DNA of 64,000 bases from positions 62,001-126,000 of the forward strand of contig NZ_JACOFU010000007.1 in NCBI RefSeq assembly GCF_014284275.1, in the 5' to 3' direction. Below, in pieces: positions 37,503-46,278 of this stretch. Each line of letters opens with the position of its first letter. Position 1 is the first letter of the stretch. The translations under genes and the position numbers were made by a program. The notes beneath the pieces were generated by a model, which searched no databases, was not told the DNA's origin, and saw only the letters and a program-made list of their open reading frames with translations. Source of the DNA: Affinundibacterium amnicola. GTDB lineage: Bacteria; Pseudomonadota; Gammaproteobacteria; Burkholderiales; Burkholderiaceae_D.

Positions 37503-39293
37503 ATGGGTCAATACATCGCTCCGTTACGCGATATGCAATTCGTTTTACATGAATTGTTGGGAGTAGAAGCGGCACTCAAAGAATTGCCTAAGTACGCTGA
37601 AATTGATGCCGATATCATCAATCAAGTGATGGAAGAAGGCGGCAAGTTTTGCTCAGAAGTGATTTTCCCTATCAATCACTCCGGTGATCGCGAAGGCTGC
37701 CATCATGACAAAACCACGCACTCCGTAACCACGCCAAAAGGCTTTAAAGAAGCCTACCAACAATACGTAGAAGCAGGCTGGCCTGCACTCTCTTGCGATC
37801 CGGAATACGGCGGCCAAGGCTTGCCACTGGTGATGAACAATTCCATGTACGAAATGATGAACTCCGGTAATCAGGCGTGGACGATGTACCCAGGCTTGTC
37901 ACACGGCGCCTACGAATGTTTGCATGAACATGGCACGCCAGAACAAAAAGCATTGTACTTACCGAAGCTGACTTCTGGCGAATGGACAGGCACGATGTGC
38001 TTAACCGAGCCACATTGCGGTACGGATCTCGGCATGTTGCGTTCTAAAGCAGAACCACAAGGCGATGGCACTTACAAAATCACTGGCGCAAAAATCTTTA
38101 TCTCTGCCGGTGAACATGACTGTGCAGAAAATATCATTCACCTAGTATTAGCCCGCTTGCCAGATGCACCTGAAGGTTCTAAAGGTATTTCTCTGTTCTT
38201 GGTACCGAAATTCATGCCGAATGCAGATGGCAGCCTCGGTGCACGCAATCCTATTTTCTGCGGCGCGATCGAAGAAAAAATGGGTATCCACGGCAACTCC
38301 ACTTGCCAGATGAACTTGGATGGTGCAATCGGTACTTTAATTGGTCAACCACACAAAGGCTTGAACGCGATGTTCGTGTTCATGAACGCTGCTCGTTTAG
38401 GCGTGGGTATGCAAGGTTTGGGCTTGACTGAAGTCGCTTACCAAAATGCATTGATCTACGCGAAAGACCGTATCCAGATGCGTAGCTTGTCCGGCCCAAA
38501 AGCACCAGACAAACCAGCCGACCCTATCATCGTGCATGCTGACGTACGTCGTATGTTGTTGACCGCAAAAGCCTGGGCCGAAGGTGGTCGTGCTTTCTGT
38601 TCTTATGTCGCTTTGCAACTCGACAAAGAACTGAATCATCCAGATGAAGAAGTACGTAAAGAATGCGCAGACGAAGTCGCTTTGCTGACACCTATCATCA
38701 AAGCCTTCATCACAGACAACGCATGGACAGCTACTTCTGAATGCTTACAAGTATTCGGCGGCCACGGTTATATCGCGGAATGGGGCATGGAACAATATGT
38801 ACGCGATGCCCGTATCAACATGATCTATGAAGGTACGAATACAGTCCAATCCTTGGATTTGTTAGGTCGAAAAATTTTGCAAGACAACGGCGCAAAACTC
38901 CGTAAGTTCGGCGCGAAAGTACAAGCCTTCGTGGAAGAAAACGGTACCGATGAAGCGATGTCAGAATTCATCACCCCACTGGCAGAACTCGGCGACAAAG
39001 TCACTAAACTGACGATGGAAATTGGTATGAAGGCTTTCCAAAATCCGGATGAAGTTGGCGCGGCAGCGGTTCCTTATCTGCGCGTTGCGGGTCATTTGGT
39101 GTACAGCTACTTCTTCGCACAAATGGCGAAGATCGCCTTGGCAAAACAAGATTCTGGCGACACCTTCTACAAAGCGAAATTAGCGACTATCCGTTTCTAC
39201 TTTGCGCGCTTGTATCCAGAAACAGCCATGTGCATCCGTCAGGCACGTTCTGGTTCTGCGAATTTGTTGTCGTTAGAAGCTGATTTGTTTTAA
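37503..39293 (+). CDS. fadE: Acyl-CoA dehydrogenase, FadE of the FadN-linked type
   Basis: FAD enzyme that makes trans-2-enoyl-CoA in the first step of beta-oxidation. It is 596 residues, longer than ordinary acyl-CoA dehydrogenases because of an extra C-terminal domain (about 470-596). The family blocks are MCLTEPHCGTDLG, KIFISAGEHD, and MIYEGTNTVQSLD with the expected catalytic base E443. Length and neighbours match the B. subtilis FadE (YusJ) type rather than E. coli FadE. AGAGGAG lies six bases before the ATG. Confidence 0.93.
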   Translation: MGQYIAPLRDMQFVLHELLGVEAALKELPKYAEIDADIINQVMEEGGKFCSEVIFPINHSGDREGCHHDKTTHSVTTPKGFKEAYQQYVEAGWPALSCDPEYGGQGLPLVMNNSMYEMMNSGNQAWTMYPGLSHGAYECLHEHGTPEQKALYLPKLTSGEWTGTMCLTEPHCGTDLGMLRSKAEPQGDGTYKITGAKIFISAGEHDCAENIIHLVLARLPDAPEGSKGISLFLVPKFMPNADGSLGARNPIFCGAIEEKMGIHGNSTCQMNLDGAIGTLIGQPHKGLNAMFVFMNAARLGVGMQGLGLTEVAYQNALIYAKDRIQMRSLSGPKAPDKPADPIIVHADVRRMLLTAKAWAEGGRAFCSYVALQLDKELNHPDEEVRKECADEVALLTPIIKAFITDNAWTATSECLQVFGGHGYIAEWGMEQYVRDARINMIYEGTNTVQSLDLLGRKILQDNGAKLRKFGAKVQAFVEENGTDEAMSEFITPLAELGDKVTKLTMEIGMKAFQNPDEVGAAAVPYLRVAGHLVYSYFFAQMAKIALAKQDSGDTFYKAKLATIRFYFARLYPETAMCIRQARSGSANLLSLEADLF

Positions 39294-39304
39294 TTGTTTT
39301 TAAG

Positions 39305-39467
39305 CCCCCTCTCCCGCAAGCGGGAGAGGGTTGGGGTGAGGGTGGTTGAGATAGACGGAAGTTTCTTATTCCAACTCAAACTGCAAGACGCACAGCAAAG
39401 CTCAAGAAGCATTTGAATTGCGGAACTTCCCTCACCCCTAACCCCTCTCCCGCTTGCGGGAGAGGGG
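39305..39467. repeat. Inverted pair of REP-like palindromes
   Basis: Two arms of about 38 bp, 39305-39342 and 39429-39467, are near-perfect reverse complements. Each itself contains a hairpin CTCTCCCGCAAGCGGGAGAG followed by a G-rich TTGGGGTGAGGG tract. The composite is much more GC-rich than its surroundings. This type of CTCTCCC-GGGAGAG palindrome is a dispersed intergenic repeat in many proteobacteria. It occupies most of the gap between fadE and the FadN-type gene. Confidence 0.8.
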
Positions 39468-39538
39468 AAAATAAAAATGTAGGTCAATTGTTTTGAACTA
39501 CCCCCAACCAAGTTTGAATTTCATGTAAAGGTTATCCA

Positions 39539-41938
39539 ATGCCTAATTTCATCGTCAAAAAAGTCGCCGTGCTCGGCGCTGGTGTGATGGGAGCGCAAAT
39601 TGCTGCGCACTGTGTCAATGCCAAAGTTCCTGTCGTTTTATTCGACTTGCCAGCCAAAGAAGGCCCGAAAAACGGCATCGTTCTCAAAGCGATTGAGAAT
39701 CTGAAAAAACTCAACCCAGCACCACTCGGTGATAAAGACGATGCGGCATTGATCGAAGTCGCTAACTACGAAGACAATCTCGACGTTTTGGCTGGCTGCG
39801 ATTTGATCATCGAAGCGATTGCAGAACGTATGGATTGGAAACATGATCTGTACAAAAAAGTTGCACCACATATCGCGCCAAATGCGATCTTCGCTTCTAA
39901 CACTTCTGGTCTGTCGATCACCGCTTTGTCTGAAGGTTTCGACGCTGAATTGAAAGCACGCTTCTGCGGCGTCCACTTCTTCAACCCACCGCGTTACATG
40001 CACTTGGTAGAACTGATCCCAACTGCAGCGACACGTTCTGACATCCTCGATCAACTCGAAGGTTTCTTGACGACGACTTTGGGTAAAGGCGTAGTCCACG
40101 CGAAAGATACACCAAACTTCATCGCGAATCGCGTTGGTATCTTCGGTATGTTGGCAACCATCTATCAAGCTGAACAATTCGGCTTGAGTGTCGACGTCGT
40201 TGATGATTTGACTGGTAAGAAATTGGGTCGTGCCTCTTCTGGAACTTTCCGTACTGCTGACGTGGTTGGTCTCGACACCATGGCGCACGTGATCAAAACC
40301 ATGCAGGACAATTTGCAAGATGATCCTTTCTTTGCTGTCTATAAAACGCCAGACGTATTGGCGAAACTGGTAGCAGCTGGCACGCTCGGTTCAAAATCTG
40401 GCGCAGGTTTCTACAAAAAAGTCGGTAAAGATATTCAACGTTTAGATTTCGCTAGCGGCACTTATGTTGCTGGTGGCGCTAAGGCAGACGATTTGGTTGG
40501 CCGCATCTTGAAGGAAAAAGATCCTGTCAAGAAAATGAAATCTTTGCGCGAGTCAACTAACAAACAAGCGCAATTCTTGTGGTCTATTTTCCGTGATGCT
40601 TTCCACTACATCGCGATTCATGGCGCGACGATCGCTGACAATGCACGCGATATCGACTTCGCGATGCGTTGGGGCTTCGGCTGGAATGTTGGCCCGTTCG
40701 AAACATGGCAAGCGTCAGGTTGGCAACAAGTCGCCACTTGGGTCAAAGAAGATATCGATGCAGGTAAAGCTTTGTGCGCAACACCGTTGCCAGCTTGGGT
40801 ATTTGAAGGCCCAGTCGCTGACAAAGCAGGTGTACATACACCAGAAGGTTCTTGGTCTATCAGCCGCAATACATTCGCCCCACGCTCCAGTTTGGCAGTG
40901 TACGAGCGTCAAGCATTCCGCGCACCTGTGATGGGCGCAGGCGCAGAAACTGGCGCAACGGCTGGTGTGACTTTCTTCGAAGATGATTCCGTCCGTATTT
41001 GGCATCAGAATGATGATGTCTTGATCCTGTCCTTCAAAACCAAGATGCACGTGATTGGCCCAGGCGTGGTTGCAGGTATGGAAAAAGCGATTGCCGAAGC
41101 TGAGAAAAATTTCAAAGGTTTGGTGATCTGGCATGCCGATGCAGCCGAAGGCGGCGCCTTCTCTGCTGGCGCTGATTTGCAAGCGATGTTGCCATTGTTT
41201 ATGTCCGGTGGTGTGAAAGCGATCGAACCTGCAATTTCACAATTACAAAACGCGCATCAGGCTTTGAAATACGCGAATGTTCCAGTCGTAGCCGCAGTCG
41301 CAGGTCTGGCGCTCGGCGGTGGTTGCGAACTGATGATGCACGCAGCAAAACGCGTGGCGGCATTGGAATCGTATATTGGTCTGGTCGAAGTCGGTGTCGG
41401 TTTAGTACCAGGTGGCGGCGGTTTGAAAGAAGCCGCAGTACGCGCTGCGAAAGATGCGAAAGGTACTGACTTGCTGCAATTCTTGAAGAACTACTTCACC
41501 AATGCAGCGACAGCGAATGTGTCTAAGTCAGCCTTAGAAGCACAGAAAATGGGTTACCTCGATCAAAACGACGTGATCGTTTTCAATGCCTATGAATTAT
41601 TGCATGTCGCTAAAGTTGAAGCGCGTGCGATGTTTGATGCTGGCTATCGTCCAGCGATGCGTAAACTGGTGCCAGTCACAGGCCGTCACGGCATTGCGAC
41701 TATCGGTGCGCAATTAATCAATATGCGGGATGGTGGGTTCATCTCTGCACATGATTTCAAACTCGGCAAGATGATTGCTGAAGTGGTTTGCGGTGGCGAC
41801 ATCGACAATGGCAGCATGGTCAGCGAACAATGGTTGCTCGACATGGAGCGCAAGGCGTTTATGGAATTGTTGAATCATCCAAAAACCCAAGAGCGCATCA
41901 TGGGCATGATGCAAACCGGCAAACCAGTACGTAACTAA
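39539..41938 (+). CDS. fadN: 3-hydroxyacyl-CoA dehydrogenase/enoyl-CoA hydratase fusion, FadN type
   Basis: Bifunctional beta-oxidation enzyme (hydration plus NAD-dependent oxidation). The NAD-binding dehydrogenase half comes first (VLGAGVMGAQIA near residue 11, FCGVHFFNPPRYMHLVELI near 145, second dehydrogenase domain to about 440), and the crotonase half follows (about 480-720: FSAGADLQAML, GLALGGGCELMMHA, VEVGVGLVPGGGG). This order is the reverse of E. coli FadB/FadJ and the same as B. subtilis FadN, whose length (about 790) is also similar to the 799 residues here. Operon with fadE and fadA. Confidence 0.92.
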   Translation: MPNFIVKKVAVLGAGVMGAQIAAHCVNAKVPVVLFDLPAKEGPKNGIVLKAIENLKKLNPAPLGDKDDAALIEVANYEDNLDVLAGCDLIIEAIAERMDWKHDLYKKVAPHIAPNAIFASNTSGLSITALSEGFDAELKARFCGVHFFNPPRYMHLVELIPTAATRSDILDQLEGFLTTTLGKGVVHAKDTPNFIANRVGIFGMLATIYQAEQFGLSVDVVDDLTGKKLGRASSGTFRTADVVGLDTMAHVIKTMQDNLQDDPFFAVYKTPDVLAKLVAAGTLGSKSGAGFYKKVGKDIQRLDFASGTYVAGGAKADDLVGRILKEKDPVKKMKSLRESTNKQAQFLWSIFRDAFHYIAIHGATIADNARDIDFAMRWGFGWNVGPFETWQASGWQQVATWVKEDIDAGKALCATPLPAWVFEGPVADKAGVHTPEGSWSISRNTFAPRSSLAVYERQAFRAPVMGAGAETGATAGVTFFEDDSVRIWHQNDDVLILSFKTKMHVIGPGVVAGMEKAIAEAEKNFKGLVIWHADAAEGGAFSAGADLQAMLPLFMSGGVKAIEPAISQLQNAHQALKYANVPVVAAVAGLALGGGCELMMHAAKRVAALESYIGLVEVGVGLVPGGGGLKEAAVRAAKDAKGTDLLQFLKNYFTNAATANVSKSALEAQKMGYLDQNDVIVFNAYELLHVAKVEARAMFDAGYRPAMRKLVPVTGRHGIATIGAQLINMRDGGFISAHDFKLGKMIAEVVCGGDIDNGSMVSEQWLLDMERKAFMELLNHPKTQERIMGMMQTGKPVRN

Positions 41939-41968
41939 GAACCGCACGACATGAAAAGCAAAAGCTAA

Positions 41969-42034
41969 CCGCAGAGGCGCAGAGAACGCGGAGAAATTCA
42001 AAAATATCTCTCTGCGAACTCTGCGCCTCTGCGG
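41969..42034. repeat. Inverted repeat CCGCAGAGGCGCAGAG
   Basis: The 16-bp arms CCGCAGAGGCGCAGAG and CTCTGCGCCTCTGCGG are perfect reverse complements 34 bp apart, with further partial pairing (GCGGAGA/TCTCTGCG) inside. The sequence resembles a dispersed proteobacterial palindromic repeat. It sits between the fadN-type gene and fadA and has no T tract, so it is more likely a mobile repeat or mRNA-stability hairpin than a terminator. Confidence 0.7.
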
Positions 42035-42082
42035 CGAAAGTTTTTAAATTCATGTGCAGCTACACTTAATGAGGAATTACAA

Positions 42083-43279
42083 ATGACTACTCAATTACAA
42101 GACGCTTACATCGTCGCGGCAACTCGTTCCCCTATCGGTAAATCGGGTCGCGGCATGTTCCGCAACACACGCCCAGATGACTTGCTGGTCGGTGTATTGA
42201 AATCCGCTTTGGCACAGGTGCCGAATCTTGACCCTAAACTGATCGAAGACGCTATCGTTGGTTGCTCTTTCCCAGAAGGCGCACAAGGCTTGAATCTGGC
42301 GCGTATGAGCATCCTGCTGGCAGGTCTGCCAAACACCATAGGTGGCGTGACGATCAATCGCTATTGCGCCTCTGGTATCACGGCAGTCGCCATGGCAGCA
42401 GATCGTATCCGCGTTGGTCAGGCTGATGTGATGATCGCCGCTGGTGTGGAATCTATGTCCATGGTGCCGATGATGGGTAGCAATCCATCCATGAACATGG
42501 CGATCCTGAAAGATGAAAACGCCGGCATCGCTTACGGCATGGGTTTGACCGCAGAAAAAGTGGCCGCACAATGGAAAGTTAGCCGTGAAGCGCAAGATGC
42601 ATTTGCACTGCAATCGCACCAACGTGCATTGGCTGCGCAAGCGGCTGGTTACTTCGACGCAGAAACCACACCATTCGAAATCATCGACCGCGTACCGAAT
42701 TTGGTCACAGGCGAAATCGAACTCAAAACACGCACAGTGAATCGTGATGAAGGTGCGCGTCCAGATACGTCACTCGAAGGTTTAGCGAAGCTGAAAGCAG
42801 TTTTTGCTGCTAAAGGTTCTGTGACCGCTGGTAACAGCTCACAAACTTCGGACGGTGCTGGTGCTTTGATCTTGGTTAGCGAAAAAATCTTGAAGCAATT
42901 CAACCTGACGCCATTGGCACGTTTCGCCTCTTTCGCAGTGCGCGGCGTTCCACCAGAAATCATGGGTATTGGTCCTAAAGAAGCGATTCCAGCGGCATGT
43001 AAAGCAGCTGGCATTACACAAGATCAAATCGATTGGTTTGAATTAAACGAAGCGTTTGCTGCGCAGTCTTTGGCGGTGGTTCAGGACCTCGGTCTCGATC
43101 CAGCGAAAGTCAATCCTATGGGTGGTGCGATTGCTTTGGGTCATCCATTGGGCGCGACTGGTGCGATTCGTTCTGCGACGACGATTCATGCTTTGCAACG
43201 GAATAAGTTGAAGTACGGTATGGTGACGATGTGCGTAGGAACGGGTATGGGGGCAGCAGGTATTTTTGAACGCATGTAA
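42083..43279 (+). CDS. fadA: Acetyl-CoA acyltransferase (3-ketoacyl-CoA thiolase)
   Basis: Thiolytic last step of beta-oxidation. All thiolase catalytic residues are present: C95 in NRYCASGITAVAMAADRI, H354 in GHPLGATGA and C384 in MCVGTGMGAAG. Its 398 residues are normal. The conserved N terminus DAYIVAATRSPIGKSGRG follows the ATG, with GAGGA about nine bases upstream. Located downstream of the FadN-type fusion, as in the fadNAE operon of Bacillus though in the order E-N-A. Confidence 0.94.
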   Translation: MTTQLQDAYIVAATRSPIGKSGRGMFRNTRPDDLLVGVLKSALAQVPNLDPKLIEDAIVGCSFPEGAQGLNLARMSILLAGLPNTIGGVTINRYCASGITAVAMAADRIRVGQADVMIAAGVESMSMVPMMGSNPSMNMAILKDENAGIAYGMGLTAEKVAAQWKVSREAQDAFALQSHQRALAAQAAGYFDAETTPFEIIDRVPNLVTGEIELKTRTVNRDEGARPDTSLEGLAKLKAVFAAKGSVTAGNSSQTSDGAGALILVSEKILKQFNLTPLARFASFAVRGVPPEIMGIGPKEAIPAACKAAGITQDQIDWFELNEAFAAQSLAVVQDLGLDPAKVNPMGGAIALGHPLGATGAIRSATTIHALQRNKLKYGMVTMCVGTGMGAAGIFERM

Positions 43280-43281
43280 TC

Positions 43282-43401
43282 ATTGCCCGCATAAATCCAA
43301 TTCTAGGGCGCTACGCGTTGTTGCAAGTACTCGCAATATCGACATATTGCTGCGTCTTGCGCCTAGCGCAGCATCCCTATAATTGAATTTCTGAGGGCAA
43401 T
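43282..43401. repeat. MITE-like 120-bp imperfect inverted repeat
   Basis: The outer arms (about 28 bp each) read ATTGCCCGCATAAATCCAAT then TCTAGGG on the left and the reverse complement of ATTGCCCTCAGAAATTCAAT then TATAGGG on the right, with four mismatches. The interior carries GCAATATCGACATATTGC, a further hairpin, and GCGC-rich arms. It starts two bases after the fadA stop. No gene is inside. It resembles a non-autonomous mobile element, but no target duplication was found. Confidence 0.6.
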
Positions 43402-43430
43402 TTTTCGTTCTAAAAAAAACTATAAAAACT

Positions 43431-43462
43431 AAACCGCACTTAAACTTAAGTGCGGTTTTTTT
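43431..43462 (+). terminator. Intrinsic terminator directly in front of the hydrolase gene
   Basis: The 12-bp stem AAACCGCACTTA / TAAGTGCGGTTT with a four-base loop is followed by a T run. It ends only a few bases before the GGAG ribosome site of the alpha/beta hydrolase. Either it ends the fadE-N-A transcript with some read-through, or it attenuates the downstream gene. Confidence 0.8.
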
Positions 43463-43473
43463 ACGGAGTTGCC

Positions 43474-44373
43474 ATGAGTTTGATTGAGACAACTGAAGTC
43501 ATTGCGAAAGATGGTACTTGCCTTGTGGGGCGCAAGTATTCGCCAGTTGGCGCAGTACGTGCAGTTGTATTGATGCCTGCAGCGATGGGTGTAAAGCAGC
43601 AGTTTTATGCGCCGTTTGCTGAGTTTTTATGTGAGCATGGTTTTGCGGTATTGAGCTTCGACTATCGCGGCATGGGCGAATCATTGCCATCTCAATTTGT
43701 GGACTCATTGCGTGGCTTTGATGCCGATATCAGTGATTGGGCCGAGCTTGATTACAACTCTGCACTCTTAGCTGCCCGCGCCTGGCATGCCGATGTTCCA
43801 CTGTTAGTAATCGGACATTCACTCGGCGGGCAACTTGCAGGCTTACTACCGGATAATCATTTGATCGATGGTATGCTCACCGTTGGTTCTGGCACTGGTT
43901 ACTGGCGTTACAATGCGCCGCCAACGAAGCGCATGGTGTGGCTGTTGTGGTACTTTTTGGTACCTCTGTACACCGGGGTTTGTGGTTATTTCCCTGGCAA
44001 GAAACTACGTAAAGTTGGCAATCTTCCTAAAGGTGTCATTTATCAATGGTCGCGCTGGTGCAAAGACAAACGTTACTTCGTTGATGAACGCGGCAATGCG
44101 ATGAACACTTATCATCGTCAATTTAAAGCGCCTATTCTCAGCTTGAGCTTTACCGACGATGAAATGATGGGGCGGAGGAATATCGATGCTCTACATGATT
44201 ATTTCAGCCATGCGCCCGTGGAGCGCCGCTACATACAGCCGCAAGATATACAAGCAAAACGGGTCGGCCATTTCGGCTTTTTTAGAGCGGAGTTTCGACA
44301 CAGCTTGTGGCAACAAGCTTTACAATGGCTGATCCAACAAAACAAACATCATCCATCCGCACAAACTAACTAA
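43474..44373 (+). CDS. Alpha/beta hydrolase
   Basis: A 299-residue serine hydrolase of the alpha/beta fold (serine aminopeptidase/S33-like, similar to predicted hydrolases of the UCP037442 type). The nucleophile elbow is GHSLGG with S116; an oxyanion region VVLMPAAMG and FDYRGMGES precede it, and a His in KRVGHFGFF is the likely catalytic base. The ATG giving MSLIETTEV has GGAG upstream; a reading eight codons longer overlaps the terminator and is rejected. Position between fadA and an enoyl-CoA hydratase suggests an acyl-ester or thioester substrate. Confidence 0.85.
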   Translation: MSLIETTEVIAKDGTCLVGRKYSPVGAVRAVVLMPAAMGVKQQFYAPFAEFLCEHGFAVLSFDYRGMGESLPSQFVDSLRGFDADISDWAELDYNSALLAARAWHADVPLLVIGHSLGGQLAGLLPDNHLIDGMLTVGSGTGYWRYNAPPTKRMVWLLWYFLVPLYTGVCGYFPGKKLRKVGNLPKGVIYQWSRWCKDKRYFVDERGNAMNTYHRQFKAPILSLSFTDDEMMGRRNIDALHDYFSHAPVERRYIQPQDIQAKRVGHFGFFRAEFRHSLWQQALQWLIQQNKHHPSAQTN

Positions 44374-44386
44374 TTCAAGAGACATC

Positions 44387-45160
44387 ATGGAAATTCTGAC
44401 CCAGATCAACGACGGCATTTTGACCATCAACTTCAACCGTCCAGAGAAAAAGAACGCAATCACTTTTGGCATGTATGAAGCGATGGCGAATGCAATCAAT
44501 GCATCGAACGACGACAAGAACGTCAGCGTGATTTTGATTACGGGAAAACCAGAAATTTTCACAGCTGGTAATGATCTCGAAGATTTTATGAAACACGCTG
44601 GCAGCTTGGCGTCTGCTGAAATGCCTCCGGTCTATCAATTCATGCATGCTTTAAACGATGCACAAAAGCCTGTGATCGCTGCCGTCTCTGGTGGTGCTGT
44701 GGGAATTGGAACGACCTTGTTGATGCATTGTGAACTAGTATATGCAGCGGACAACGCCAAGTTCTCTATGCCGTTCACACAATTAGGCTTGTGTCCAGAA
44801 TTCGCCTCCAGCATGGTACTGCCCCAAATCGCTGGCTATCAACGCGCGGCAGAAATGCTTTTATTAGGCGAAGCTTTCAGCGCCCACCAAGCGCATGAAA
44901 TGGGCTTAGTAAACAAAGTATTGCCACTTGAAGAACTATTACCGTATGCAGAAAAACAAGCAGCGAAGATCGCCGCTTTGCCAGCGAAATCTATACGTCT
45001 AACTAAGAGCTTGATGAAGGCCAATCAGCCACAAGCGATACGCGAAAAAATGAACGAAGAAAACGCCCACTTCGGCGCGATGTTATCGCAACCAGAAGCA
45101 CGTGAAGCGATGATGGCATTCTTCCAAAAGCGTAAGCCAGATTTTAAGCAATTCAATTAA
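44387..45160 (+). CDS. Enoyl-CoA hydratase/isomerase family protein
   Basis: Monofunctional crotonase-fold protein of 257 residues. Oxyanion-hole segments are ITGKPEIFTAGNDLEDF and AVSGGAVGIGTTLLMHCELVYA; the position of the usual catalytic Glu pair reads FTQLGLCPEFASSM, leaving a Glu near 140. This may be a hydratase or a Delta3-Delta2-enoyl-CoA isomerase. It starts 13 bp after the hydrolase stop and completes the fatty-acid operon. Confidence 0.88.
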   Translation: MEILTQINDGILTINFNRPEKKNAITFGMYEAMANAINASNDDKNVSVILITGKPEIFTAGNDLEDFMKHAGSLASAEMPPVYQFMHALNDAQKPVIAAVSGGAVGIGTTLLMHCELVYAADNAKFSMPFTQLGLCPEFASSMVLPQIAGYQRAAEMLLLGEAFSAHQAHEMGLVNKVLPLEELLPYAEKQAAKIAALPAKSIRLTKSLMKANQPQAIREKMNEENAHFGAMLSQPEAREAMMAFFQKRKPDFKQFN

Positions 45161-45204
45161 TTTGCTAAGAGTAGATTTTCGTCGCTAAGGACATCCGTAA
45201 GATG

Positions 45205-45238
45205 AAAAAGAGAAGTCTGTTTTTGGACTTCTCTTTTT
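45205..45238. terminator. Bidirectional terminator between convergent genes
   Basis: Stem AAAAAGAGAAGTC / GACTTCTCTTTTT with an eight-base loop and A/T flanks. It serves the enoyl-CoA hydratase gene on the plus strand and the LysR gene on the minus strand. Confidence 0.82.
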
Positions 45239-45245
45239 TTATATA

Positions 45246-46157
45246 CTAAGTTTTTGCCTCTGCATCCTGCCAAGGTACCACCGCAAACCACTCCACCAAA
45301 AAATCAAGTAATGCCCTGACCGCAGGCGATAAATGTTTGCGCGAAGGATATAGCGCGTAAATCGACATTTCTGGCAGGCGCCATTCGGGCAAGACTTGTT
45401 GCAAACGACCATCGCGTAAATACGGGTTGGCCAAGAAAGTCGGTTGCAAAGCGATACCGCCACCTGCCAGACAGCCTTGTAATAAGGTGGTCGCTTCATT
45501 TGCACTGAAGTAGCCGCCTATGCTGACTTGTGCGCCCTCTTCACCGCGACTCAGCTTCCAAATGCTTTTACCGAAATTCGCATAGCTAACGCAACGGTGC
45601 GTCGTTAAATCAGCGGGCATTTGCGGAATTCCATGACTTGCCAAATAAGCGGGAGATGCCACTAAGACTGAACTACACGGTGCCAGAATACGGCCGATCA
45701 AAGTCGGATCGGGCGCGGCGCTAATCCGTATCGCCAGATCGATTCGTGCTTCGACCAGATTCAGAGCACCTTCACTGGCGTTCAAATCGATCTTCAGTTG
45801 TGGATGCAAGCGCAAAAAATCTACGATCGCCGCCGCCAGTTGTGCATAGCAAAGTGACACGCTACAGGTGATACGAACTTGACCGCGCAATTCACCTTCG
45901 TGATCACTAGTTTCTTCCTCTACGTTTTCCATCAACGCTAGCATTTGCTGACAACGGCGCAAGCAATTTTCACCGGCATCGGTCAGGGTCACACTACGCG
46001 TGGTGCGCTGTAGTAGCCGTGCCGCCAGCCAACGCTCCATCTCGCCCACATAACGCGTCACCATGGCGCGTGACATGTCTAATTTATCGGCAGTTGCACT
46101 AAAGCTACCGCTGGTGGCGACTTCAACAAAGACTTGCATCGCAGTTAATCTATCCAT
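45246..46157 (-). CDS. LysR family transcriptional regulator
   Basis: A 303-residue LTTR. The N-terminal winged helix reads MDRLTAMQVFVEVATSGSFS then ATADKLDMSRAMVTRYVGEM, and the C-terminal effector domain (about 90-300) is the periplasmic-binding-protein fold. It is divergently transcribed from the metallo-beta-lactamase-fold gene 121 bp away, the usual arrangement of a LysR regulator with its target. The effector is unknown. Confidence 0.93.
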   Translation of the reverse strand: MDRLTAMQVFVEVATSGSFSATADKLDMSRAMVTRYVGEMERWLAARLLQRTTRSVTLTDAGENCLRRCQQMLALMENVEEETSDHEGELRGQVRITCSVSLCYAQLAAAIVDFLRLHPQLKIDLNASEGALNLVEARIDLAIRISAAPDPTLIGRILAPCSSVLVASPAYLASHGIPQMPADLTTHRCVSYANFGKSIWKLSRGEEGAQVSIGGYFSANEATTLLQGCLAGGGIALQPTFLANPYLRDGRLQQVLPEWRLPEMSIYALYPSRKHLSPAVRALLDFLVEWFAVVPWQDAEAKT

Positions 46158-46278
46158 AATTTGCTCGATTCAAGAAATAGTAATGCACAGATTATGCGGT
46201 TTATCTGCGCGATATTAGCAACTATAGTTCAATCCAACGCAATTTTGCGTACTTTTTATCAGACCAAAGGAGCTCATC

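Noticed and set aside
39290..39511. 73-codon minus-strand frame
   Set aside because: Made almost entirely of the inverted REP pair; the PSPASGRG-type peptide is a known artefact of such repeats.
39638..40318. 226-codon open frame on the minus strand
   Set aside because: Mirror of the FadN-type dehydrogenase domain; no motif or ribosome site.
42095..42640. 181-codon open frame on the minus strand
   Set aside because: Antisense to the thiolase gene, which has all catalytic motifs; Cys/His-rich translation is typical of a shadow frame.
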